A DNA stretch of 30,644 bases from Bondarzewia mesenterica. Its lineage: Eukaryota > Basidiomycota > Agaricomycetes > Russulales > Bondarzewiaceae. The DNA lies in contig SGPL01000404.1 in assembly GCA_004802705.1 (NCBI GenBank), forward strand, positions 1 through 30,644, written 5' to 3'. The translations under genes were made by a program, and so were the position numbers. Below are positions 20,142-29,829 of this stretch, piece after piece. The notes under the pieces were generated by a model. That model ran no database searches. It was not told where the DNA came from and worked only from the letters and a program-made list of their open reading frames with translations. Position 1 is the first letter of the stretch; every line of letters starts with the position of its first letter.

Positions 20142-21379
20142 TTACTTTTTTTTCTTATTTGAATCATCAGATTCTTCTTCAAATTTGCGCTTTCTTAAAA
20201 TCTCATTGTCTAATTCATGCTTGTCTAAAACTTCATCATCTAATTTGATTTTTTTAGATTGTGTTATGGTATCAGTCATCTGTCTTTTCTTTGATATTTT
20301 TCCTTTATCAACGCTCAATTGTTCAAGATGTGTGGAACCTTGTGCAGGTACATATGTATATGTCAAGCTCTTACTTGCATTATTTGACTCATTTTGATCA
20401 TTATCATTAGATAATGTAGATGCTATTGATAAAGTTTTCTTTGACTTAAATACCACCTTCCATTGCAAGTCCACATTTTTAGACTCTTCAACATTTGAAA
20501 TAAATGGGCTTGACTTAGTCCATTTCAATGAATGATGAAGATGTTGTGGTACATAATCATTGCCTTTCCATTGACGATATGCAGTAATAAACTGATGTCT
20601 TGTTTGACCTTGAACATCATATGGTAGCTTTTCTTCATATCTCATAGTTGTAATCTCATCTAGTATCTCCAACTCTCTAAATTCTTGCCGCAAGTCACCA
20701 GCTTTTAAACCTCCTGTGATTTTTTTAGCATCAAACCCTTGTATGAGTATTGTTCCTTGCAAAGTTGATCCACGTGATAGACATGTATAAAATGATTGAT
20801 GTGAGAAACAATTTTGTGGATCAATAACATTATGTGCTCTTGTTCTTCCTTGTGATGTAAAATCTGTCATTGCAAAGTTTGGCACTAAGAGAACTTGAGT
20901 TCATTTGATATTAATTGTTTTACCATTGGGTAATTCACATTTAACATCAAGGGTTTGACTTGAAAGAGGAATTACATTCAATGGTAAGCCCTCAAGTTGT
21001 ATTGCAGATGGTGGATTTATTAACTTTATAAATACTGTATTCAAGTATGCATGTTCATCATTTATTTTATCTTCTTTCTAACCAACTATTATTCCTTCAG
21101 CTCCATTTGTTACACAACATTCAGTTGCTTCATTACGTTTAATTATCACTGGCAATCCCATACACAACTTCAATATTCCAGGATGATTTTCACTGCAAGC
21201 ATGTTGCAAATTCCAGATTCTTTCTTGCAAATCTTCAAAAATTTCATTTTTACTATGAAGTGGATCAGAAACCTTTTTCTTATGCTGTACTTTCTTATCA
21301 TCATTATTTAGAGAAGCCCATTTATCAATTGAATAAAATATTGAGATTTGTTGATTTGACTCTCTTGCAAATTGCTCAG
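20142..21379 (-). pseudogene. Helitron helicase, C-terminal half
   Basis: Continuing from TEQFARESNQQISIFY at the pogo insertion site, the frame passes through LKLCMGLPVIIKRNEATE and NGAEGIIVG, then the PIF1 motifs NFAMTDFTSQGRTR and FYTCLSRGSTLQGTILIQGF. It then passes ITGGLKAGDLRQEFRELEIL and a low-complexity Lys/Asp/Glu-rich end (RKRKFEEESDDSNKKKK). Only two stops occur: TAG at 21078-21080 (Trp position) and TGA at 20901-20903 (probably an old CGA). It is otherwise open for over 400 codons, so the Helitron is fairly young. The helicase would unwind DNA during rolling-circle transposition. Confidence 0.85.
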
Positions 21380-21381
21380 TA

Positions 21382-24300
21382 CAGTGTTGACCCAGTCCTT
21401 GATCCGCAACTTTGACCCCCCCTCATCCTCACTCGCAACTCATCATTTTTTTTTTAGTCTAAGTTGATAGATGTACAGTAAAGTATTAAAAGATGATATA
21501 CTCGAATTATTTAAACCTGCCAATGAGTTTTGAGTGTGCTGCCCTATAAGTCACGGTGAGAGGCCAAATGTCACGCAACCCCAGTCCTTGCACCATGTGT
21601 GACTATCACATCACGTGCCGTGACATGCTCATTAAGGTCGCGTTCCTCCAGTCGACCAGCAGCGATACTGCCCGCTCACTCACCGTCCGACTCAAAGGAT
21701 GAACTAGACAACTCATCTGACTGTTCCTCTTCATGCTCCACCTGGATTGCTGCAGTGATATCAGCTTTTTGGGGCCTGACAGGTGCCTTCGGGTGATTCT
21801 TCTTCAGAACCTTCTGCCTGGTGAGCTCCTCACACGCTTTCTTCCATTCCTTGACTGCCGCAGTATGTGTGTCCTTTGCAGTGTTCCATGTAGCTTCCAT
21901 CTCTGCTTTCAAGGCTCGCTTTTGGGCACGCTTCACACCTCTCTGCTCCTTTGCAGCCTGCTTCCTGTTCCTCCTCTCTTTGTCACGCTCTAAGGCTGTA
22001 ATCAATTCACCTTCATTCAACCAGCGACCCTTTTCATCGATGAATAACTTGGTATGACCGCTTTCTTTTTTATTCTCCTTCGCGTACAGAGCCTGGTTTT
22101 GCTTGTCCAAGTAGACATTTTGCAAGACTATCTGTGCATGATTTGCCATGATCGTATCGTCCCTTGCCTCAATATGCTGCTTGGCTAACATAAGCTCTGC
22201 GGTAAGCTGGTCAATTCGAGCCTGTAGCTATTCAGTTGTCTCGCGTGATGATGCGTGGTTTTTAGGCTGCAGCAAAGATCAGTTTGGCTCATTGAGGGTG
22301 AGGAGAGGCTCTAGAATAGGAATCGGAATGGTATTGCGTGCGGTAATATGCCATTTGGAGAGCAGAAGGGATCTGGATGACGTGCTCACAAGTCCAGCTG
22401 TCATTAGATGGATACGTTTTGAAGGTGTGTTGGTACATGGCGCTAGATTCGTATTTGAATCCCTGACCCTTCGTCGAGATAAAGTCACAGGTGTGATGCA
22501 ACAAAGGCCGTTTAGTGTTAAGCTCGAGCTGATGATGGTGCTCGGAGTTTGGTGAGTCTCCGAATTAATATCAAATGCAGTCACAGGCTGAGCACGGAAT
22601 GCGGTGATGATCACTTTCACAGGACTCGGCTGCATAAGTGGGAAGGTCCCCCTCATGGATGATGGCTCACTGGGCCTCATTTGTGAGGGCTTGATTACCG
22701 TGGCATCGAACGGATGGATTCCTGTAACTCGAAAGGCTGCCTCAATTGTCTCCTTTCTGAAAGCCCACAAGAATGCCTTTCCGAACACTGCGGTAAAGTC
22801 TCCTTTAGTTATTTTCCGCTTATTCTCCTCCTCTCATTCATGAACTTCCTGCTTCCAGATCTCCTTCATTCTCGCAAAGCAAACAACATCGAGCCCCTGG
22901 AGTGCATGCGTGCAGTGAGGTGGATATCCAAGGATTTTGATATTATGGTCCTTTGCGAAGGCAAGGAGCTCTGGTGTATGATGTGAGCTATGCCCATCAA
23001 GGAGCAAAATATGAGTACGTCCTTCCGCTTTGGCCTCCGTTTGAGCGTTAAAATCTTTGATCCATTCTAGCCCAAGTTCTCCGTCCATCCAGCTGTTCAG
23101 TGAGTGTGCAATTCTGTTGTTTAAGTCAGTTTTTACTCACTGAATTGAAGCAGTGACACTTACAATGCTCCTGCTACGTTGTTGGCTGTCTACTTCGTCA
23201 TGAAGTTTTTGCCCTTATAGACGATAGAGGGTTTCAACACTGTTCCATCTGCACAAATGGTGACCAGAGCTGTCACATTCTCGTGGTCAGCACCACCTTG
23301 CTTGTGCTGAGTTTTTGTCCCTCGTCTTCCGATCACCCTCTCTCGTCCCTCGTCTGATGGTGTGAATCCTGATTCGTCCATTGCATATGTATCCCTCCGT
23401 TCTATGCCTAGATCAGCAACATGTGGCTTCACTATATCATTGAACCAATGTGCGACAGCTGTGGAATTTAGGGCTCGAGCCCATTGCGTGTCGAGAGCCT
23501 TGCTCCAGTGAGTTTGGAGCTCATCGTTATGTCGGATCAAGAAGCGGTCGACCCAATTTGACTCGGGATCAATCAGATCCTTCTCAGAAGCATAGCCTTG
23601 AGGGCGGCTTCTGATGATGGAGTTTGCGTGCATGACGACCTTTTTGTGAGAAAGAGGGAAGCCTTGGTCAGCTGACTGCAGAATGTGGTCTACGAGAATG
23701 CGCTCCTCTGGTGCTTTCAGCTTCTGCTTCTCAGCATTGAAGGCACTCATTGAGCGGCCACCTTCAGCAAGCCATTTCAATGTGTCCCTGGAGATGCCAT
23801 GGTACCTCGCGATTTGAGTTCTTGATCTGCGAAGATGAACAGGCTTCAGCTGGTTCGCAGCGTCATCCTCAAGCGCCCTCTGTAGTTGAGCATTGCGTGC
23901 ATTTCTGTTTTTGATTTTTTTTAGCTTCCTCCGAAAGAGCTCGACCAACCATATTAAGAGCAACCAGCAATAAATGCGCGAGAGAATCCAGAAGATGAAG
24001 TATCGAGGATGCGGACGCATTATTTATGCATGTTTATTGATGCGCACCACCCGCCTCTTGCTTCGTGCTGTCATGCTTCAAACTCACGCTCACATAGATT
24101 ATGATTATCTCTACCAGCTCTGCACCAAATCTTAAGGTATGAAAGAGAAATATGTGCAGAGAAGTCCTACATATTTGATTGTAAAATCAATCTGTGTGTA
24201 ATCCTGACTGATAATATTGGAAGTCGTGTACAAAAGTTGAAATGGGCTACAAATCCACCAAATCACCCATATCTCAATTGCCAAAAAATGGGAACTCCAC

Positions 24301-24444
24301 GCATTTTGCTGAGAGTTGGTATAAACCATCTCTTTATGTCTATCTACTCTGGCCCAAATTTATTAAGGTCATTGTGCAAACTTACGTCAGGTATACTCGG
24401 GTGGATCAAGGACCGAGGTAAGATCAAGGACTGGGTCAACACTA
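21382..24444 (-). mobile_element. pogo/Fot-like DNA transposon (3063 bp) inside the Helitron helicase
   Basis: The ends are inverted repeats. The left end is C-A-GTGTTGACCCAGTCCTTGAT-C (21382-21404), and the right end 24422-24444 is the complement except for the outermost base. TA flanks both ends (21380-21381, 24445-24446). Deleting the element and one TA restores the Helitron frame (ELGTEQFAR). It carries a single transposase gene on the minus strand. GC and CpG content are clearly higher than in the AT-rich Helitron. Internal copies of GGATCAAGGACC lie next to the right end. Confidence 0.95.
21676..24020 (-). pseudogene. pogo-like DDE transposase, nearly intact, one intron
   Basis: Exon 1 (24020-23164) and exon 2 (23113-21676) are separated by a 50-nt intron (23114-23163; GTAAGT..CTGAC..ACAG) whose removal joins AGAL to IAHSLNSWMDGEL in frame. 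Residues 36-90 hold a helix-turn-helix (NAQLQRALEDDAANQ, QIARYHGISRDTLKWL). A CENP-B-like part follows (PESNWVDRFLIRHNDELQTH). The DDE triad is visible: Asp in YAMDESGF (residue 215), Asp in LLLDGHSSH and Asp 36 residues later in ALQGLDVVCF. A long charged coiled-coil tail follows. Four stops break it: 23190-23192 (TAG, Trp position), 22834-22836, 22279-22281 and 22228-22230. The hydrophobic first 35 residues are unlike the family, so the true start is probably further downstream. It cuts and pastes DNA at TA. Confidence 0.9.
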
Positions 24445-24446
24445 TA

Positions 24447-25397
24447 CCTAGCTCATTTATTTTATCTCTATGTGCATTATATGATATTATAATTGAAACA
24501 TCATGAAAGTTAGAGTTAGCCAGCTTTGGATTATTAATTCCTCTTCCTACAATTCTTGAATTCAATAAAGCAACATCATCTTTTGTACAATCACNATACC
24601 GCATATTTTTNAAAGCNTTNCTAAAATCTTGATCTTCTTTTGATTGATTTATCTGCCTCATATTTTGTCTCAAAATGACAACTGTTTGTAAATTCATGCC
24701 AAAGTCAAACTTTTCCCATTTGCTTTTTGTTGATTCAAATATGCTATTTGTATGATGCATTTGAGAAAAAGTCACATTGCGACTATATAAAGATGATACT
24801 GCACCAAGAGGTAGAAGTTGTGCAAAATCACCTGCACATATCATGTTAATTCCACCAAAAGCATAATTAGATTCTTCCAAAGCCTTACACATTTGTGCTG
24901 ATATGTTGTATAAACTTTTACAGTCAACCATAGATATTTCATCCAAGAATATATAATCAACATGTTCAAGTCTTGCTCTTACATTAGCAATTGTTTGCAT
25001 ATTATTACTAACACCCCAACATGTAATACCAAGGACTGAATGATATGTTGATCCTAAAACTTGAGCAGCAGCAGAACCAGTTGGCGCTAAAACTAAAAAG
25101 CGATATGATTCATTATTCATGTTGAAAAAATGAATCAATGCTTTTATAACTTGTGATTTTCCTGTTCCTGCCATACCTCCTAAATACATTTTGAGTTGAT
25201 CTCCATTTTGTTCTACTGCATGATTTGCAACAATACGAAATGCTCGCTCTTGTTCATTATTCAATTCAAATTGTATAACTGTATTGTCTATAGTTTTTTG
25301 TTTATCATTAGATTGTGCCTTAAAAGAATGTGTAAAATATGCTTTATCTATAATTTTCACCTCATTTGGATTTAAATTCAATAATAAAGCCTTACGC
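24447..25397 (-). pseudogene. Helitron helicase, N-terminal half (PIF1 Walker motifs)
   Basis: The frame is open throughout. It starts with KALLLNLNPNEVKIIDKAYF and shows ELNNEQERAFRIVANHA, Walker A GGMAGTGKSQV, FLVLAPTGSAAAQV, Walker B YIFLDEISMVD, CAGDFAQLLPLG and VVILRQNMRQINQSKEDQDF, then ALLNSRIVGRG and SIIISYNAHRDKINELG up to the pogo site. These are the PIF1/RecD-like superfamily 1 motifs of Helitron proteins. A few Ns lie at 24595-24616. It is separated from Rep by the LTR-like insert at 25398; across that insert the frame is continuous (SRFKR to KALLL). Confidence 0.9.
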
Positions 25398-25541
25398 TGT
25401 CACGCCGAAATACGGTTTCGGACATGAGCTTGAGGTTGAACCTCGGCTAACTATATAAGCATAATTTCGATATAAGCGCTGGACACCGCTTGAGAAACAC
25501 GCACCCTTCATTCTCTCTTCTCGAATTAACCCACACTCACT

Positions 25542-26225
25542 ATGTCAATTTCTCCCCCCATTTCTATTCAAGTCAATATCTCTGAAGTCTCAGTCTCTGA
25601 ACTCGTTGATCCCACCAGCCCTGACTACCCGACTACCCCATCTATCACCTCATCCATCTACTCGTCCACTTAATCAACATCTCTTTTAGACGTCTCGCGC
25701 ACCTCGAACCCACACATGATCATCAGCACCTTTCCCGAGACCGAACGATCATGGCAGTTGGTCTGAGACCTGGGCTGCCCAATCAGGGTTGGAATGTTGG
25801 TGGAGTCACGACCATTTGGCATCGCGAGTTTGAGACTGCAAGGGAGGGTGTCATGTGAGCTTAAGCAGGAAAGGTCGTGGACAAAGTATGAGGTGATGAG
25901 AGGAGACTTGACGACAGTCTTGGTTGTGCTGAACTGCTGGACGATAATGTCACAGTTTCATCGTTGGTACGCTTGGATCGGTCTCGCAGGATGAGACACG
26001 CATACATGGTCGACTTCAGCGCTGATGGATCAGATTGCGCGTGAGGAGAAGCTGGCCCATATGAGGGATTTCTGGGGACTGGTCAGTTGGACCCGTTCTC
26101 TCTTTTCTTCATCTTCACGTACTTCATTACCTCCTTCCATTTCATCGGTTCACCAGTACAATGCACCTCCGCCTTCTCCGTCATCTGATGTGAATATTCC
26201 GTCAGTTTGGGATGATTCTGACTAG
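25542..26225 (+). pseudogene. Protein encoded inside the LTR-like element, three stops
   Basis: One frame runs from ATG (25542) to TAG (26223-26225), 227 codons, broken only by TAA at 25671, TGA at 25764 and TGA at 25992. The last two are plausible Trp codons. The N-terminal 75 residues are Ser/Pro/Thr-rich. The middle is the conserved core (RPFGIASLRLQGRV, RSWTKYEVMRGDLTTVLVVL, NCWTIMSQFHRWYAWIGLAG). A helical part follows (ALMDQIAREEKLAHMRDFW), and the tail is again Ser/Pro-rich (NIPSVWDDSD). The core is found in decayed form in the sister copy at 5225-5535. It ends about 390 bases before the TATA box, so it lies wholly in U3. I recognise no family. Confidence 0.55.
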
Positions 26226-26613
26226 AGCATTCATTTATTATTTATTCTTCTTGTTACTGATTCACACTCTTTCATGCACCCCTCACCTGATATACATTCC
26301 CTACTCTTGTCGTTGATTGGTATTCTGCAGAATGGACATATGTGTCTACATATTATTTTTGTGATTTTTCCGAATTTTCCTTAGATCTGGTGGCAATATC
26401 AGGTCCAGCATACGCCGGCAGGAACTGAAAGGTTCTAGAAACCTCATGCCTGAAGAGTAGCACATGCATCGGAATGCTGGAGAAGGATGCAGAACTTGCT
26501 GGAAACAAGAGCCGCATGCGCACATAGAATAACGGACAAATTAGGCAAATGCACCGTGTGCATTTTGCTGACTCATTCGCCTCAGTGATTATCAATCTGA
26601 GGGTGGTGAAAGG

Positions 26614-26620
26614 TATATAA
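26614..26620 (+). promoter_or_regulatory. TATA box of LTR-like copy 2
   Basis: TATATAA in GAAAGGTATATAAGGAG, the same context as at 6217 in copy 1. It probably marks the U3/R border. Confidence 0.55.
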
Positions 26621-27071
26621 GGAGCAGGATTTCGGACTAGGAGAGGGCAGTTGATAGCCAGACTAAGTCTACAGTTTAGATAGTCGAACTCATCTAGTCA
26701 GTAGGTCGTAAATCCTAGACTAGCAGGGCTTTGTTTTGTATTCAGTTGTAGTGTTGCCAGCGTGCGCACCTGAATAATACGTTGTTTCGGTCATCATCAG
26801 TCAGATATTCTCACACAGTTATTTCACCCTCTGAGTCTTGCAGTGCCAAGACTCACTCAGTTTGATATAGCAGGTAGGATTTTCATCGAATTTGAAATCT
26901 TACATAGTTTGTTCCTCAATTTGATCTGGATTTTTGCGAAAGCCAAGCTTACAAAATCTCACCCATCACAGCTCACTCAGAATCCCTCATCAAACAATAG
27001 GTAAGGTCTGAGAAAGTAGGAAAATCTGATTACTTACCTAGGTCGAAAACCCGTTTTCACCGTGACAACGC

Positions 27072-27977
27072 TTAAACCTTGAAGGTACCTTAGCAGCTTG
27101 TTCTTCATGATTTGCAATAACTTGATCTTGCTTGCTATTCAATATTTGTTTCCATTCATTTGCTGTATGCTCATTTCCAGTATACAATGAATTGTTCTTT
27201 AACACATTTGTAGTATTCAAGCTAGGTGTTTTATCAAGCCATCCACATGATCTTAATACAGAACCTATGATATTCATTTAGTATAAACAATTTATAGCTC
27301 ACTTGCTTAAATCATCCCATTCATTATTCAATTGTTTTTGTGCAAAGTTCATATTATTTTCATCCATAGTTTCATGAATATCATTTTCTTGATCCAAATC
27401 ATTCACTTGTTCTTCAGTAAAACTAAAAAGAAATGCATTTTTAGATTTCTTTTTTCTTTGTGAAGCAAAATCATCACATGCATCATTACATTCATATTNN
27501 AGATGCATAAATTTCATGATTTCTTCTTGTCTATCTGTAAATNNATGAGATTCAAACNCTTTATTCNATGTGTCCTTTGNTATTTTTAAATCAGTACCTA
27601 ATCNCCATGGCTTNAACAATNTTAGCATTGTTTTACAATANTCTTCTCTNCTACCTTGATCANGTCTAGGCAATGTGCCACCTACAAAATTTNGCACTTT
27701 NCTTTGACTTTCAGANTGAAGTACTNNTTTATGAGTNTCTTTTTNTNGATGTGGTTCAATANATTTTTGNCTAATTTTNTCTTTTNTACTTCTAATTTTT
27801 ANTTTATNTGTCANTCNCATCCAATCATATAAGTTNATNTTATTATACATTTCAGGACNATATATATAATCAGATACCATTGAAATATCAATNTAAGTAT
27901 CATTATTANGACCTATTACAACTTNTTCTTNATANTTNTCATTATNAAGATCTNCNCAATCTTGNNCTACTTTTTTT
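27072..27977 (-). pseudogene. Helitron Rep-helicase linker region
   Basis: From the frameshift in the A7 run (27971-27977 on the plus strand as T7) the frame gives KKV.QD, VVIG.NNDT.IDISMVSDYI, YDWM, FVGGTLPR.DQG, YCKTML, KPW.LGTDLKI and FTDRQEEIMKFMH.. YECNDACDDFASQRKKK. It then gives two close stops (TGA and TAA within 24 bases near 27280-27300) and MNIIGSVLRSCGWLDKTPSL to the insertion site. This is the central part of agaric Helitron polyproteins between Rep and PIF1. Many Ns occur above 27499. Both stops are explained by single transitions at Trp and Gln codons. Confidence 0.75.
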
Positions 27978-28983
27978 NACAAAGTTTCTCNAATAAAATG
28001 NTTGAAATTCAAAGTTNGTGTAATGATCAGGATGTCCTAATANATANAATGATGCCATTGGTCCTCCNGTTTCTNCTTTTATAGANAATGCATTNACNAG
28101 NTGAATNANTANTTTTCNTGCTTTTTCCTTTTGCTCTAAAGTTCNATTGATNAATTCTGTATTCCTTTCAAAAATTGCNTTAATTGTTTCAAANATAACA
28201 TGTGTTTTNAANGGTGTTTTGACAATATAATCAGCTACATATGCAATNACAGCNTTAATTGCTGTACCANATAATAAGCTTGTNACNTCAGNNTTGCATC
28301 NNAATAAATAAGTCAANNAAGGAGTNAAAGTATTNAGCCAAGCTTCACCTTTCTTCATTTGAATATATCCTGTGTCTATATCAATNGTTGAACATNNATG
28401 AATNTCANGAGGAAATCTTGCTTTNCAAACTCCTNCAATACAACCANGNCTTTTANTNCAATCATGAACATTTGATTGAAATAAAAAGTTCATCNACNTC
28501 TTCTTTNTATTCAGACCACCATATTNCATTTCTTTCANAANATTCACAATTACCACAANTAGAATTANCACATTTNAATGGTACAGCTTGTGGAAGACNT
28601 TCTGTTGCTTTCAATCGNTNTGGATTTTTATTTTGTTTCATNGCAAATTTTTNTTTCACATTCTCCATTGTTCCTGTCNAAAAACTCACCTTGATGTACA
28701 CCTTCAAGATATTCAATNATNCNCTTTTGAAANTCTGANTCTGATTGCAANAAGCGATCTCTAATTTCTTGTNGAGTAAGTGAGNTTTTTTATCCATAAA
28801 AGCATNTGCAAATGTAAAGTCAATCTTCCTTGCTGTTCAACAGTACCATAATAACCTGATGTATTACCATACATGCCTGAATGTTTTGTCTTCACTCCTA
28901 AAATATGTGTTATGAATGCATCAACAATTAGTTTAAAGTATCGTGCTCCAGCAATTGGATTGTTTGCAATTAACTTATAGCGA
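27978..28983 (-). pseudogene. Helitron Rep (HUH endonuclease) region, cut at its N-terminus
   Basis: Starting at the LTR border the frame reads RYKLIANNPIAGARYFKLIV, DAFITHILGVKTKHSGMY and SGYYGTVEQQGRLTLHL, followed by a codon CAN (28806-28808) that completes the HUH motif if it is His. After small frame changes come QEIRDR, IEYLEGVHQGEF, TGTMENVK, KATE..LPQAVP and CGNCE. The Rep tyrosines are then visible in IAYVADYIVKT. GGPMAS and LGHPDHY.NFEFQ end this part. The frame changes sit at homopolymers (T6 at 28786, A5 at 28680, T7 at 27971), so some may be sequence errors. Rep would nick DNA to start rolling-circle transfer. The N-terminal third of the protein is outside the window or lost behind the LTR-like element. 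Confidence 0.8.
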
Positions 28984-29224
28984 TGTCACGCTCCGAAATT
29001 GTTTGGAACTCTAATGTTATCTTGGTGTGCACTCATGCCATTGCCTGGACAAAGGGCTTGGGCCTCGAGCAGACAACCAGAGACCATCTAGAATTTCCAA
29101 ACAAATTCCAGATGCATGAGCAGGAGTTTGCCGAAGGATCGCTTGAAGCATGAGGTAATGGATGCATACAACGGACACATACAAGAATAGTTGTTGTATG
29201 GCTCAATCACAATCATCATCCACC

Positions 29225-29629
29225 ATGTCGACACCTCCATCTTCTAGGCCTCCCCTCCCTGTTGGTTATCTCCCACCATATGCCCCTTCGTCTTCTGAGA
29301 TCTTGAATTCGGCACGTTCTAACTCCGCTCCGGCTAAATCAAGCACGACTTCTCGTTGGTCCATTGATGAACCACACGTGATCCGTCCCCCCTCATCATT
29401 TCTCCCTTCCCTGATGCATTGACCACTTCCATCACTCGAGCCTATGAATTACATCGTCCCTACCTGGTATCTGTCTGACTTCCACTCTATTATCTTCCCA
29501 TTCACCTCAATTACTCTTCCCATTGGTCCTTCATCCACGCGTGAATTCCTGATCGGCGAGCTACTGTTCTGCGACTCGCACTTCGGCATCTTCCTCGTTC
29601 ATCATGATTCTGATCCCGAGTTGTTGTGA
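29225..29629 (+). pseudogene. Interrupted frame near the start of LTR-like copy 3
   Basis: ATG at 29225 opens MSTPPSSRPPLPVGYLPPYA, and the frame runs 134 codons to TGA (29627-29629) with one internal TGA at 29420-29422. The first 65 residues are Ser/Pro-rich; the second part is hydrophobic (MNYIVPTWYLSDFHSIIFPF, REFLIGELLFCDSHFGIFLV). The end overlaps GTGAGTAAAAG, which looks like a splice donor, so coding could continue; an adjacent frame downstream holds MWRELKEMLEREAEEADSE. I recognise no family, and the sequence is not clearly similar to the protein in copy 2, although the layout (Ser/Pro-rich start, same strand, near the 5' end of the LTR) is alike. Confidence 0.35.
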
Positions 29630-29829
29630 GTAAAAGTGGAGAGTTTGCTGACAGGGGATGGATAGAGAGGATAATATGGCAGCAGGTTCCTGCAGTGTGA
29701 TACACGGTTTGACAGTTCTTTTGCTGCAGACGATCCCCGCGGATCATCATTACCAGCCAGATGTGGAGGGAATTGAAGGAGATGCTGGAGAGAGAGGCAG
29801 AGGAAGCAGACTCAGAGTAGGGAAAGTCA

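Larger units (their letters stand above)
25398..27067 (+). mobile_element. Solo-LTR-like element, copy 2 (1670 bp)
   Basis: It begins TGTCACGCC and ends CCGTGACA: a perfect 7-bp inverted end, TGTCACG/CGTGACA. The flanks are ACGC on both sides (25394-25397, 27068-27071). Deleting it with one ACGC restores the Helitron frame. A TATATAA box is at 26614, about 73% along. The end (GAAAATCTGATTACTTACCT then AGG) and the TATA region match the element at 4847-6686, which fixes the family. CpG is abundant, so it is much younger. No gag, pol or primer site is inside. It carries a long interrupted frame in its U3-like part. Confidence 0.8.
20000..28983 (-). mobile_element. Helitron (Rep/PIF1 type), interrupted twice and cut at both ends
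   Basis: On the minus strand, pieces of one RepHel polyprotein lie in order: Rep (28983 to about 27978), linker (to 27072), helicase part 1 (25397-24447), helicase part 2 (21379-20142) and a C-terminal extra domain (to 20000). Two foreign elements sit inside (25398-27067 and 21382-24444), and a third abuts the Rep end at 28984. The downstream end is cut by the gypsy 3' LTR, so the Helitron 3' hairpin and CTRR end are not seen, nor is the 5' TC end. The AT-rich coding sequence differs strongly in composition from the gypsy and pogo elements around it. Confidence 0.85.

Noticed and set aside
22148..22555. Plus-strand open frame of 135 codons opposite the transposase tail
   Set aside because: Antisense to the in-frame transposase; the minus-strand reading has family motifs and this one does not.
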